A stretch of 31,688 nt of DNA from Planctomycetota bacterium (GTDB lineage Bacteria > Planctomycetota > Phycisphaerae > UBA1845), in contig JAJRUK010000295.1 in NCBI GenBank assembly GCA_024277835.1, positions 1 to 31,688 of the forward strand, read 5' to 3'. The notes below the pieces were generated by a model. It saw only the letters and a program-made list of their open reading frames with translations, made no database searches and was not told the origin of the DNA. Shown one piece after another: positions 7,001 through 16,071 of this stretch (positions within the stretch are counted from its first letter, which is position 1; the number at the start of each line of letters is the position of its first letter). A program made the position numbers and the translations under genes.

Positions 7001-8662
7001 ATGAGTGATTTTCTGGTAGCTACATCGCCTGATCTTACGGGGTACGTCAGCCTCGTGAAGGTTGGGATTGTCGTTCTGCTGACGTTTGGCTGGGCCTATA
7101 GCGCTCAGTGGGTCGATCGCGATACGGACGTCGTGAAGACGCGGCGCGAGTATTGGAACGTCATTGTTCTCAGCGGCGGTCTCGTCGCGTTTTTTGTATT
7201 GCTTGTTGCGCCTTGGGAGGGCAACTTGTTTGCTGGCGGGGTTCTCGTCTGGGCGGCGATCGCGGGGGGAGCGATCGTTGCATACCTGTTCCATCGCAAC
7301 GCGCGCGTGACTCTAGACAATCGCGTCTGGACGATTGGCCATCTGAAGAGGTTGTTGTCCGGAAGCGGAAAAAAGGTTGTTTCGGATAAGGGGATGCGCG
7401 TCGAGATCGAGGACCACGATGGGAAGCATGCTGGCCTACCCGACGAGGCGGAGGAAGGTCGGGACTTCGACGCTGTGCAGGATTTTCTGTTTGATGTTCT
7501 CTGGCGACGGGCGAGCGATGTGGAAGTTGTTCCGACCAAGGAACGGTATCGAGTTGTTTACAAGATTGACGGGGTCGCGGAAGAGCAGGAAGACGGCCTT
7601 TCGCTAGAGGCGGGGGAACGGGTGTTGCGTTTCCTTAAGAAGACGGCGGGGCTGAATGTTGAGGAGATTCGCCGACCTCAGAGCGGCAAGATTTCTTGCG
7701 GTCTTCTTTCTGAAGGAGGCAAGCTCGGAGATACGGACATTCGCACTTCGGGGTCGATGGCGGGCGAGCGTTTGACGCTCAAGGTACGCACCGGTCCCGT
7801 GCTTGTCAGACTACCCGAGCTGGGGCTTGCCTCGAAACGACTCGAAACGTTGACGGCGCTCATTGCACAATCGAAGGGACTGGTTCTATTCTGCGCACCA
7901 CCGCATCACGGTACGACTACAACGCAGTACTCGGTCCTCAAGAGTCACGATGCGTACATCAACAATATCCACTCATTAGAGCGTGATCCGTTGATGGACG
8001 TGGATAATGTTACGCAAAACGCTTTTGAAGGGGCGAACACGGACGTCAATTTTGCGCGTTCCTTGCAGTCGGTGCTCCGTCGCGAGCCAGGGATCGTGCT
8101 CGTAGACAACTGCGAAGATCACGAGACCGCGCTGATCGCAGCGCGGGCGGCGGCTGAGAACCGTAAGATGTACATGGGACTTGAAGCGAAAGACTGTTTC
8201 GGCGGTCTTTCGCAATTCATGAAACTTCTGAACGACAATGAGCTTGCTGCCAAGAGCGTGATCGGGATCGTTGGGCAGCGTCTTGTCCGGGTTCTTTGTA
8301 AGGACTGTCGAGAGGCGTTCGTCCCGGATGCAGCCACCTTGAAGAAGCTGAACCTTCCGGCTGACAAGATCGAGCAGTTTTACCGCCCGCCAACGGAACC
8401 TCAGCTTGATCGCAAGGGTCGCCCGATTCTGTGCAAGAACTGCCGGGGTTCAGGGTACTTCGGTCGAACCGGGGTCTTTGAAGTGCTCACGGTGGATAGT
8501 GCGGTGGCGGCTCTGATCAAAGAAGGCGCACCGATGAGCCGCATCAAACCGCAGTGCCGAAAGAACAAGATGTACTACTTGCAGGAGGAAGCCCTTCTGA
8601 AAGTGATCGACGGAACGACGAGTATGAAGGAAGTGTTGCGTTGCCTGGGCGACGGCAAGTAG
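7001..8662 (+). CDS. Membrane-anchored GspE/PilB-like pseudo-ATPase
   Basis: This 553-residue protein opens with three predicted membrane helices (about 16-36, 53-70, 78-97). It then follows the GspE/PilB/TadA secretion-ATPase plan: N2-type domain with RRASDVEVVP (about 169-178), a P-loop region, a Walker B region and a four-Cys zinc motif (C433xxC436, C478xxC481, followed by GSGYFGRTGVFEVL). All nucleotide motifs are degraded. The P-loop reads APPHHGTTTT (299-308), with the Lys of GPTGSGKTTT replaced by Thr. The Asp box reads SLERDP. Walker B GEIRD reads DNCED (369-373), and the His box TLHTND reads GLEAKD. The fold is kept and the frame intact, so it looks like a selected non-hydrolysing relative rather than a decaying gene. 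It lies 16 nt upstream of a CvpA-like gene. The motif loss is seen; the scaffold or regulatory role is inferred. Confidence 0.82.
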   Translation: MSDFLVATSPDLTGYVSLVKVGIVVLLTFGWAYSAQWVDRDTDVVKTRREYWNVIVLSGGLVAFFVLLVAPWEGNLFAGGVLVWAAIAGGAIVAYLFHRNARVTLDNRVWTIGHLKRLLSGSGKKVVSDKGMRVEIEDHDGKHAGLPDEAEEGRDFDAVQDFLFDVLWRRASDVEVVPTKERYRVVYKIDGVAEEQEDGLSLEAGERVLRFLKKTAGLNVEEIRRPQSGKISCGLLSEGGKLGDTDIRTSGSMAGERLTLKVRTGPVLVRLPELGLASKRLETLTALIAQSKGLVLFCAPPHHGTTTTQYSVLKSHDAYINNIHSLERDPLMDVDNVTQNAFEGANTDVNFARSLQSVLRREPGIVLVDNCEDHETALIAARAAAENRKMYMGLEAKDCFGGLSQFMKLLNDNELAAKSVIGIVGQRLVRVLCKDCREAFVPDAATLKKLNLPADKIEQFYRPPTEPQLDRKGRPILCKNCRGSGYFGRTGVFEVLTVDSAVAALIKEGAPMSRIKPQCRKNKMYYLQEEALLKVIDGTTSMKEVLRCLGDGK

Positions 8663-8678
8663 GACGAATTAGAAAACC

Positions 8679-10532
8679 ATGCTATTTACAATCGCTGTAT
8701 CGGTACTCGTGATCGCCATCCTGTTTCGCCAGGCGACACTCGGTTTTTATAGCGCCTTACTCATGGCGGTGCTGACGGTTTGCTGCGGAGTTGCGGCGAT
8801 GGGGATGCACGAATGGGTCGCGGCGGAATTCGTGTCGAAGTATGTCAGTGAGGATTATGCGATGGCGGTCGGTCTGGCAGTCCCGTTTGGCATGATGCTG
8901 TTTGTGCTGCGCATCGTCGCCGACAAACTAATGCCTCGAACGTGCCTGCTCCCAGCAATGATTGATCGAATCGGGGGCGGGATTTGCGGTTTCTTCACAG
9001 CGATGACGATGGTCGGGATTGCCAGCCTGAGTCTTCAGATGCTTCCGTTGGGACGAGCGACGCTTGGTTTTCAGCGGATTCCAAGCTACGCAAAATCGAC
9101 CGACGGAACGCCTCTTCCCGCGCAGGACGCACCCGAGCGAGACTTGTGGTTTACACCGGATCGTTTTGTCGTGGAGATGACATCGCTGCTCTCAAGCCAG
9201 GTGTTCAGCAGTTCGCGAAATTTTTATCGCGAGCACCCCGATTATGTTGGTTCCATGGGGTCTGCCACAGCAGTGCCAAGCGGCGTCTCCATCTTCGCCC
9301 CGCCCAATAGCGTCACATTCGTTTCAACGGGCGAACCGGACGTTGTCTATTCGTTCAAAAAGGGCAAGAAAAACAACAACAGGAACAGCAATACACCGGA
9401 CGTACCGGATGAGTACAATCCGATTGAGCCGCGTAGCGGCTATGAGTTCCGATCGGTTCGGGTGAAACTCGGAAAATCTGCGGAACGCAAGAAGAAACAC
9501 CTGTTCACGATCAGGCAATTTCGACTCGTGGGCCAGGACGCAAACGGAAGACCCCATGTCGTTCCAGCGAGTGCGATCCAGCAGGCGAGCACTGACGAAT
9601 CGGTGAACAGACACATCCGAGTCATGCAGGAACGAAAGGGCGATCGCCCGATTCTTGATGACGTGCTTAGTCCGCGCGAAGTGAACAGCGAGGTCGAGGT
9701 TGTCTTCGAGGTGCCAACCGGATTCCAACCTTCGTTCCTCGAGTATAAACTAGGTGCGCGGGTGGACGTCAACTTCGCATCGTCACAAGGCGGGACACCG
9801 AACAGGCCTTCCCCGTCGGAGACAGACACGGCGAATGATTCGCGAACAGACGCGGGACGAAGCGGCGGGGGCAGGACGGTGGCTGCCCCGGTTACAGATG
9901 GTTCGACATCAGCCAATAGCAGCGGGCGATCGGGTCGACGCCGACGTGGCGGCAACGTCCGGAGGGCGACGACGCGAGCTGATCTGTCCTTTTTCGGCGA
10001 CGCGATGCCCATGGAGCTAAAATCGTACCAACAAGAGCCAAACGTCGAAATCAGTCGCGGCCTGCTCAAGAACGGACATATCGTTGGTGAGGTTGCAAAG
10101 CAATCGACGGGATCGGATGCGTCGATCACGAAATTCGCCGTCCCGTCTGACAAGCGTCTGTTGCAACTCAATACCCAGTTTCTTGGGGCCAAGAGCATCT
10201 TCGGAAAGGCCCTTGGGCAAGCGGTCAAAGTCGCGGGGAACTTTTTTGTAACGGACGAGGATGGCGCTCGTCACAAAATCATCGGGAAGTACGCAATCGC
10301 TTCGGTCAACGGGACGAAGTTTATCGAGGTACAGTATTTCCCAGAGCAGGCGGGGACGGTTGGCGGAATCGGCGTGTTCTCGAAAATCAAAGACCAATAT
10401 CTCACCGGCGACTACACGCTGGTTTATCTTTTTCTGGTTGAACCCGGCAAGCTCATCACGGACTTCAATACGGGCGGGAGTGCGACGCGGGCGGATGATC
10501 TTCGCAGCGCGAATCTCGTTGCACCCAAATAG
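8679..10532 (+). CDS. CvpA-like membrane protein with large C-terminal domain
   Basis: This 617-residue protein has an N-terminal CvpA-like module of about four membrane helices (roughly 2-17, 22-44, 62-80, 97-122). CvpA (colicin V production) proteins are small inner-membrane proteins of uncertain role. Here the module is followed by about 490 soluble residues of no family I recognise: two beta-rich parts (about 190-365 and 440-600, the latter with FAVPSDKRLLQLNTQF and YTLVYLFLVEPGKLI). They are joined by a low-complexity Gly/Ser/Arg linker (about 370-430, with GRSGRRRRGG). The strand pattern near the C-terminus recalls DUF4352-like extracellular beta domains, but that is a guess. It follows the pseudo-ATPase by 16 nt, so the two are very probably co-expressed and may form one membrane assembly. 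Confidence 0.75.
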   Translation: MLFTIAVSVLVIAILFRQATLGFYSALLMAVLTVCCGVAAMGMHEWVAAEFVSKYVSEDYAMAVGLAVPFGMMLFVLRIVADKLMPRTCLLPAMIDRIGGGICGFFTAMTMVGIASLSLQMLPLGRATLGFQRIPSYAKSTDGTPLPAQDAPERDLWFTPDRFVVEMTSLLSSQVFSSSRNFYREHPDYVGSMGSATAVPSGVSIFAPPNSVTFVSTGEPDVVYSFKKGKKNNNRNSNTPDVPDEYNPIEPRSGYEFRSVRVKLGKSAERKKKHLFTIRQFRLVGQDANGRPHVVPASAIQQASTDESVNRHIRVMQERKGDRPILDDVLSPREVNSEVEVVFEVPTGFQPSFLEYKLGARVDVNFASSQGGTPNRPSPSETDTANDSRTDAGRSGGGRTVAAPVTDGSTSANSSGRSGRRRRGGNVRRATTRADLSFFGDAMPMELKSYQQEPNVEISRGLLKNGHIVGEVAKQSTGSDASITKFAVPSDKRLLQLNTQFLGAKSIFGKALGQAVKVAGNFFVTDEDGARHKIIGKYAIASVNGTKFIEVQYFPEQAGTVGGIGVFSKIKDQYLTGDYTLVYLFLVEPGKLITDFNTGGSATRADDLRSANLVAPK

Positions 10533-10623
10533 GCCCCGGCCCCCTACCGCTTTTCACCCTGATCACTACCACAACTCTTTCCCGTTTGAATCTTGCTCGA
10601 TCGCCCCGTAGAATCGCCCCATC

Positions 10624-11667
10624 GTGCCGAATCTGATCCACCATATTGTTGATACTTCCAAGACCGACGTCGGCTCGGTTACGCCGCTTGTGCAGGGATT
10701 GATTGCAGAGCTGGCGGATCGTGGGTTCTCATGTTCACTCAACCATGCGATGGATGATCCGCACGAAACAGGCATCGAAGCGACGCGCGAGGCGGATGTC
10801 GTTCATATCCATGCGTGCAACTACGAAGCGATGATCGGGGCGGCGTGGCTTGCGAAAAGACTTGGGAAGCCGTTTGTCATCTCACCTGCGGGTGAGCTTG
10901 CGGCAGCTGCCATTCGTCGGCATCCCTGGCGGGTACGTTGGCGCGGGATGCTTTACGAGCGGCGAACCATTGGACGCGCATCCGTGATGCTCGGTCAAAA
11001 CGACGCGGAGGCAGAAGCCCTTCGCCAGCGATACCGTCGCGAGGTGTCGGTCTTGCCCTACGGGATTTCTTCGGAGAGGGCCAACGTCGAACGAAAAGCC
11101 CCCGACGTCGCACCGTCGGCAGGTCGAAACGACCGGTGCGTTCTGATGCTCGCTCCGATCGAGCCAAAAACTGGATGTGCAACGCTGCTAAAAGCGTTCG
11201 CGGAAATCGGTCCGGACGCCAACGACTGGCGTCTGGTGATTGCGGGCAGCGATCGTGGTGAGTATCGAAAGATGCTCGAGGCCGCGATTCGTCGAAAGGG
11301 CGGCGGTGATCGTGTCGAGCTTCTGACAGCCAACGATGAAAAAGCCGAGGATGCGCTTCTTGCTAAGGCGGACGTACTGGTTGCACCATCATTGGAAGCT
11401 GGTCATGCAACGTCGATTTTGAAAGCGGCCTCTCTTGGTGTACCCATTTTGGCGAGTCGGCAAGTATTGCCGGATGCGCTGGATAAGGCTGTGGTTGCTT
11501 GCGAGGCGGATCGGGCGGGAATACGTGAGGGACTTCGCCGAATGGTCAAACTCACAGACCAGGAGCGGTCGGAACTCATCGAGCGAGCCAAAGGCGTGAT
11601 CCGCGAGACGCTCGATTGGCGAATTCTGGCGGATCAGTACGTTAGCTTGTACAACTCGCTCGCATGA
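10624..11667 (+). CDS. GT4-like glycosyltransferase
   Basis: The GTG at 10624 begins MPNLIHHIVDT; the protein is 347 residues with two Rossmann halves of a GT-B glycosyltransferase. The N-half has DVVHIHACNYEAMIGAAWLAKRLGKPFVISPAGEL. The C-half has VLMLAPIEPKTGCATLLKAFAEI, WRLVIAGSDRGEYRKML and the donor-binding region VLVAPSLEAGHATSILKAASLGVPILAS. In typical GT4 enzymes that region carries E-x7-E; here the first Glu is kept but the second position is Lys, so catalysis may be changed or the retaining mechanism altered. The sugar donor is unknown. The gene precedes an MsbA-like ABC exporter by 40 nt, which suggests assembly and export of a glycolipid or cell-surface glycan. Confidence 0.8.
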   Translation: MPNLIHHIVDTSKTDVGSVTPLVQGLIAELADRGFSCSLNHAMDDPHETGIEATREADVVHIHACNYEAMIGAAWLAKRLGKPFVISPAGELAAAAIRRHPWRVRWRGMLYERRTIGRASVMLGQNDAEAEALRQRYRREVSVLPYGISSERANVERKAPDVAPSAGRNDRCVLMLAPIEPKTGCATLLKAFAEIGPDANDWRLVIAGSDRGEYRKMLEAAIRRKGGGDRVELLTANDEKAEDALLAKADVLVAPSLEAGHATSILKAASLGVPILASRQVLPDALDKAVVACEADRAGIREGLRRMVKLTDQERSELIERAKGVIRETLDWRILADQYVSLYNSLA

Positions 11668-11707
11668 AAGCGGCGCGTTTGGCGCAGCGTATGTTGCGGA
11701 CGAAACC

Positions 11708-13849
11708 ATGAACCCCTCTATCATTTCAGCAGACAAAAAGAACCGTGCCCCCGATCAGGCGTTTCGCGCGCGTGAATTCGGACGGGTTGTCGCGCTGACG
11801 CGAAATCATCGACGGGGGTTGATCTTTGGATTGATCATCACGGTCGGGTTTGCGGGCTTGCACACCATTAGCATCGCGGGCACGTTTCCGATCTTTCAGG
11901 TGCTTCTCGAAAAAGAAGGACTTCATGGGTGGATCGACCGGGCAGTGGTTGAAAATCGCCTTGGACTGACGATCGCCCCGCTATCCGACGACGACGTCGC
12001 CCGGATCATTAAAGTCGAAGAAGGCGGGGTCGCAGCCGAAGCAGGGATTGGGGCGGGGGATGAAATCCACAGTCCGACCGAACTTGCGATTCGACCATTC
12101 TTCGACTCGCTCGCGAATACGGAAGATGGCGGCGAGATTCTCATAGTTGCAGGTCCGCCGGGGACATTGCGAGAAATCCCCTTACACCCGAACGCGCCCG
12201 AAGTGCAGACAAAGCTGCTGCAATGGGTCGCAACGTATCTGCCACCGGATGGTCCTGACTCGAAACTCAAGACGCTGGGCGGAATTTTGATCGCCGTCGT
12301 TTGCATCGTGATTTTCGCGAACATTCTTCGCTTTGCTGGTGAACTATTGGTAGCGACAGCCGTGTTGCGATCAATGATGGACCTGCGTGACCGGTTGTAC
12401 GAACGGATTCTGCATCTGCCCATGTCCTACTTTTCGGGAGGCGAGACGTCTGACCTTGTTACGCGATTCGTTCAGGACGTGCAGGAGATTCAGCGAGGAT
12501 TGGTGACGTTATTCGGTAAGGCCATCCGCGAGCCGATGCGGGCGATGTTTTTGATCGCACTTGCGCTGGCGTTCGATTGGCGTGTGACGATGACGATCGT
12601 GGTCGTGGTTCCGTTTACGGTCGTGATCTTCCTTGCGGTCGGGCGGAAGGCGAAAAAAGCGAATCGCCGATTGCTCGTTGCCTATGGAAACATGATCGGT
12701 GCGTTAACGACGAGTCTTCAGAATCTTCGCGTAGTCAAAGCGTACACCGCCGAGTCGCACGAGCAGAAATGCCTTGACACCGTCGATAAACGGATGCTCG
12801 CGCAACAGATCAAACTCGCACGACTCGATGCGTTTCTTAGTCCAATGATGGAGACGCTTGCGGTGTTGGCGGGAAGTCTTCTGACAGTTTGGCTTGCGAG
12901 TCGTGTCTTGGATCAAACGCTGTCGCTGTCGAAATTCGCCGGTCTGGGTGTTGCGCTGTCAATGCTGTTTGATCCGCTTCGGAAACTTACGGACGTTTAT
13001 GTACGTATTCAGCGATCGACGGCCGGGGCGGAACGCATCTTTTCGATTCTAGATCACCCGCCCGAGACGAGCGACTGCACGGACGCGAAAAACATCGAGC
13101 TATTGCAGCGAACGATCGACATCGACGACGTTTCATTTACGTATCCCGGTGCGTCGAAGCCAGCGCTCGACGGCGTGTCTCTGACGATCGAAAAAGGCGA
13201 GACGATCGCGATCGTTGGCCCCAATGGATGCGGAAAAACGACGCTGGTGAGTATGCTGCCGCGACTGTTCGACCCGGACTCGGGAGAGATTCGCTTCGAT
13301 GATCGATGCACCAAGAAAGCGACGTTATTGAGTTTGCGACGACAGATCGGACTCGTCAGTCAGGACGCGGTCGTCTTCGCCGGAACGCCCATCGAAAACA
13401 TCACCTACGGCACACACGGCGTTGACCGCAGTCGCGTTGAAGAAGCTGCGGCAAAGGCGTACGCCGACGAGTTCATTCGCGAGCTGCCCGGGGGCTACGA
13501 AGCAGCCCTCGGCGAGCGCGGGACAACGCTATAGGGCGGGCAACGGCAGCGACTCGCGATCGCGCGTGCGATCTATCGCGACGCCCCGATCCTCATTTTC
13601 GACGAAGCAACTAGCCAAATCGACGCGGAGTCCGAACAAAAGATTCAGACCGCGCTGCGCGAATTCTCCAAAGAACGAACGACAATCATCATCGCCCATC
13701 GCCTCAGCACGATCCAATTCGCCGATCGAATTGTCGTTATGGATGCCGGGAAAGTCGTCGATGCGGGAACGCACAAACAACTCTACGACCGGTGCAAACT
13801 CTACAAAACGCTGTGTGATACGCAATTTGTCGCAGAGGCGGCTGCGTGA
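11708..13849 (+). pseudogene. MsbA-like ABC exporter with PDZ-like insert, interrupted by an in-frame amber codon at the LSGGQ serine
   Basis: One frame runs from 11708 to the TGA at 13847-13849 (713 codons) with a single internal TAG at 13532-13534. N-terminal part: membrane helix about 37-60, then a roughly 75-residue PDZ-like domain (about 86-160, IIKVEEGGVAAEAGIGAGDEI), then the remaining helices to about 435. The ATPase has Walker A GPNGCGKTT (504-512) and Q-loop Gln552. After the TAG the frame continues GGQRQRLAIARAIYR, Walker B ILIFDEATSQID and H-loop IIIAHRLSTI. The TAG replaces exactly the Ser of the LSGGQ signature (one change from TCG). The first product would be 608 residues without signature or Walker B. 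The cause is a recent nonsense mutation, a sequence error or, less likely, readthrough. Codon use after the stop is normal, so any loss is recent. It follows the GT4 gene by 40 nt. The PDZ-like insert is an inference from pattern. Confidence 0.85.
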
Positions 13850-13863
13850 AGCATCGAACGGAT

Positions 13864-13888
13864 GCACCGGTTACAAACCGGTACCACA
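13864..13888. repeat. ACCGGTTACAAACCGGT palindromic repeat, copy 1
   Basis: A 25-nt unit with arms ACCGGTT/AACCGGT around ACA, followed by CCACA. It lies between the convergent ABC exporter and agmatinase genes. It differs from copy 2 by one base (A for G in the right flank). Confidence 0.8.
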
Positions 13889-13939
13889 CAGGATATGTTC
13901 CCGTTCAATACAAGAGTGGCAGTCTGATTTCGACGTCTG

Positions 13940-14821
13940 TTATCGCCGTGCTTGCACATAGCACATTAGTTTGTACGCGAGGCGGGCGGCGAGGAATTCT
14001 GTGACTGCTTGGCCGGGGATTGGCATGACCTCGACGACGTCCGCACCGACGACGGTCTTCTCAGCCGCGACGAGTCGCAGCAGGCTTGTTACCTGATACC
14101 AGTCGAGTCCGCCGGGTTCGGGGGTTCCGGTTCCGGGAGCGAAAGCAGGATCGAACCCGTCGATGTCGATCGTGATATAGACCTTCTCGCCGAGTGTATC
14201 GAGAACGCGGTCGACCCAGTCGTCATCGGACAGGGTTTGCCTTGCGGTGATGGGAGTGATTGGATTGGTCTTGGAACGCTTTAGGAATTTGTGCTCTTCC
14301 GCGCAAACGTTTCGGATTCCCACCGGAACAATCGTCGCCCCGTACTCATGGACCCGCCGCATGACGCTGGCGTGAGAATAGGGCGTACCTTCGTAGGTGT
14401 CGCGCAAATCAAGATGGGCGTCGATTTGAAGGACCGAGAGTTTTTTGTGCTTGGTCATCACCGCTCGGATCAAACCCGACGTCACGCCGTGCTCGCCGCC
14501 GAGACCAAACAAAAACTTGCCGTCTTTGACCACTCTTCGTGCAGCCTTGAAGATTGATTCGTGCATCGCCTGGGGACTCGCCATCTCCGGCGCTAGCGGG
14601 TCGAGCGTTGCGACCCCTGCCTTGAAAAACTCCGCCTCCAGCTCCTCGTCAAAAAGCTCGACCTGCTGGGATGCTTTAATGATCGAAGCCGGTCCATGTC
14701 GAGTCCCGGGAAGAAAGCTCGTCGTAGAATCGTAAGGGATCGGCAGAACGGCAAATTGCGATGTCTTGTAATCGCTGAATTTCGGTTCCAGACCAAGAAA
14801 GTTGTCGGGGACGGTGGCCAT
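13940..14821 (-). CDS. speB: Agmatinase (ureohydrolase family)
   Basis: This 293-residue protein has every metal ligand of the arginase/agmatinase family: GGEHG (His111), DAHLDLRD (Asp134, His136, Asp138), SHAS (His150) and DIDGFDP (Asp219, Asp221). It hydrolyses agmatine to putrescine and urea with two Mn ions in the cytoplasm. PYDSTTSFLPGTRHGP near the N-terminus and TGTPEPGGLDW are typical of agmatinase rather than arginase. It is the last gene of a minus-strand polyamine operon after pyruvoyl arginine decarboxylase and the DHS-like gene; the 88-nt gap to the latter holds a palindromic repeat. The arginine decarboxylase upstream makes its substrate, which supports agmatinase over guanidinobutyrase or formimidoylglutamase. 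Confidence 0.92.
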   Translation of the reverse strand: MATVPDNFLGLEPKFSDYKTSQFAVLPIPYDSTTSFLPGTRHGPASIIKASQQVELFDEELEAEFFKAGVATLDPLAPEMASPQAMHESIFKAARRVVKDGKFLFGLGGEHGVTSGLIRAVMTKHKKLSVLQIDAHLDLRDTYEGTPYSHASVMRRVHEYGATIVPVGIRNVCAEEHKFLKRSKTNPITPITARQTLSDDDWVDRVLDTLGEKVYITIDIDGFDPAFAPGTGTPEPGGLDWYQVTSLLRLVAAEKTVVGADVVEVMPIPGQAVTEFLAARLAYKLMCYVQARR

Positions 14822-14850
14822 TGGTTTTGATCTCCAAAGCTACGACCGAT

Positions 14851-14875
14851 GCACCGGTTACAAACCGGTGCCACA
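14851..14875. repeat. ACCGGTTACAAACCGGT palindromic repeat, copy 2
   Basis: A 25-nt unit inside the polyamine operon, between the DHS-like gene and agmatinase. Transcribed, it would form a 7-bp stem with a 3-nt loop just 30 nt before the agmatinase start, so it could affect processing or translation of the distal gene. Confidence 0.8.
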
Positions 14876-14909
14876 CTTTGTGGCTTCGCCAAGGGGAACC
14901 GAATGCTTG

Positions 14910-16046
14910 CTAAATCTTGCGAAACTCTTCGAGTTGACCCGATTCGGTGAGGGCTTTCTTGCCGGCTGCTTTCAGCGTCGCGGTCATTTCGCCAAGTCGC
15001 GAGTAGAGTTTTCGCTGGCTGCGCTTCTTGCAACGCACCAGCGCGTATTGAGCGATCAGCGGCAGCGTGATCGACGCGCATGAGTACACCACGACGTTGT
15101 TCACGCGAGCATCTTTGACCTTGCCCCAGCTCTTCGCCTCGCTCGGAGTCGCCCCGGACAACCCGCCCCAATGCGGCGAGTCCGTCGTCAGTTGCAGAAA
15201 ATAATCGTGGCCGCCCTTGGACGGGTCCATAAGAATTTGATGCAGCGTTGGCTGAGTTTGAAGGTAGAAGTTCTTCGGAGAACCGCCGCCCACCTCAATC
15301 ACGCCATTTTTCTCAGCGTCGCGAACGATCGCAGTCGTTTCGATAATGTCGAGCATCGGATTCAGATGCACCTCTTGCTCGAACAGATGCGGAACGATCA
15401 GATTCATCCCGATCGAAGAATCGCCCGGCGACGACGTAAAAATCGGAACGTGATGCTTCGCCGCACAGGCCACGAAAGACTTCTCAGGATGCGGCGCAAC
15501 CTCGCCGACGCATTCTCCGAGCTTCTGATGAAGAGTCGCCGTCGAAAAAGGCTTGGAAACGTCGATCGATTTGACCGCTTTCATGATGACCTTGTCGGTG
15601 GCCATCAGCGTGTCTTCGTCGGCGATGAAAACATCGTAAATCCGCGCAACCCCAATCTCGCCCAGCTCATTATCATCCACGTCAGGACTGCCCTGAACCA
15701 TCGGGAAATCGAAGGGTCGATGCAAATCGTGATAGAGATTCGCCCCGGTCGAAATAATAAAATCAATAAACCCCGCATCGATCAACGAAATCAGCACACC
15801 GCTCATGCCAATCGGCGTCATCGCCCCCGCAAGCGTCAACCCGACCGTAGCGTTGTCATCGATCATGCGAGCGAAGAGCTGAGCCCCCTCCGCGAGTCGC
15901 CGTCCGTTGAATCCGCTGCGAGCGTAGACGTTGTCGATCATGTCGGCGACAGCTTCGTTTCCGCCAAGGGCGAGCGGCTCAATCGTCGGCGCATTAAGCC
16001 AATCCGCCTCGGTCGCTTTCGCTGTTTTTTTCTGACATGGGTGCAT
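14910..16046 (-). CDS. Deoxyhypusine synthase-like protein (probable homospermidine-type synthase)
   Basis: The ATG at 16046 gives 378 residues of the deoxyhypusine synthase (DHS) family. Visible marks are an NAD-binding region (STGANLYHDLH at 99-109, TSSPGDSSIG at 204-213), EVGGGSPKN (251-259) and the catalytic-lysine motif SGATPSEAKSWGK (297-309), where Lys309 corresponds to the Lys that carries the aminobutyl intermediate in DHS. Bacteria lack eIF5A, so bacterial DHS-like proteins usually transfer the aminobutyl group to a small amine, giving homospermidine or related polyamines. Its place between pyruvoyl arginine decarboxylase (25 nt upstream) and agmatinase supports this. The exact acceptor cannot be read from sequence. 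A longer frame upstream (to 16280) overlaps the previous gene and has no family resemblance, so I used the internal ATG. Confidence 0.9.
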   Translation of the reverse strand: MHPCQKKTAKATEADWLNAPTIEPLALGGNEAVADMIDNVYARSGFNGRRLAEGAQLFARMIDDNATVGLTLAGAMTPIGMSGVLISLIDAGFIDFIISTGANLYHDLHRPFDFPMVQGSPDVDDNELGEIGVARIYDVFIADEDTLMATDKVIMKAVKSIDVSKPFSTATLHQKLGECVGEVAPHPEKSFVACAAKHHVPIFTSSPGDSSIGMNLIVPHLFEQEVHLNPMLDIIETTAIVRDAEKNGVIEVGGGSPKNFYLQTQPTLHQILMDPSKGGHDYFLQLTTDSPHWGGLSGATPSEAKSWGKVKDARVNNVVVYSCASITLPLIAQYALVRCKKRSQRKLYSRLGEMTATLKAAGKKALTESGQLEEFRKI

Positions 16047-16071
16047 GTTGGAATCTCGCGAGCGATGACGT

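Noticed and set aside
7000..8662. Functional type II secretion/type IV pilus ATPase
   Set aside because: The P-loop Lys, Walker B Glu and His box are all missing; calling it GspE or PilB would mislead.
13532..13534. Genome-wide reassignment of TAG
   Set aside because: Several clear genes in the window end with TAG at the expected C-terminus (e.g. CocE, the pseudo-ATPase, the CvpA-like protein), so TAG is a normal stop here.
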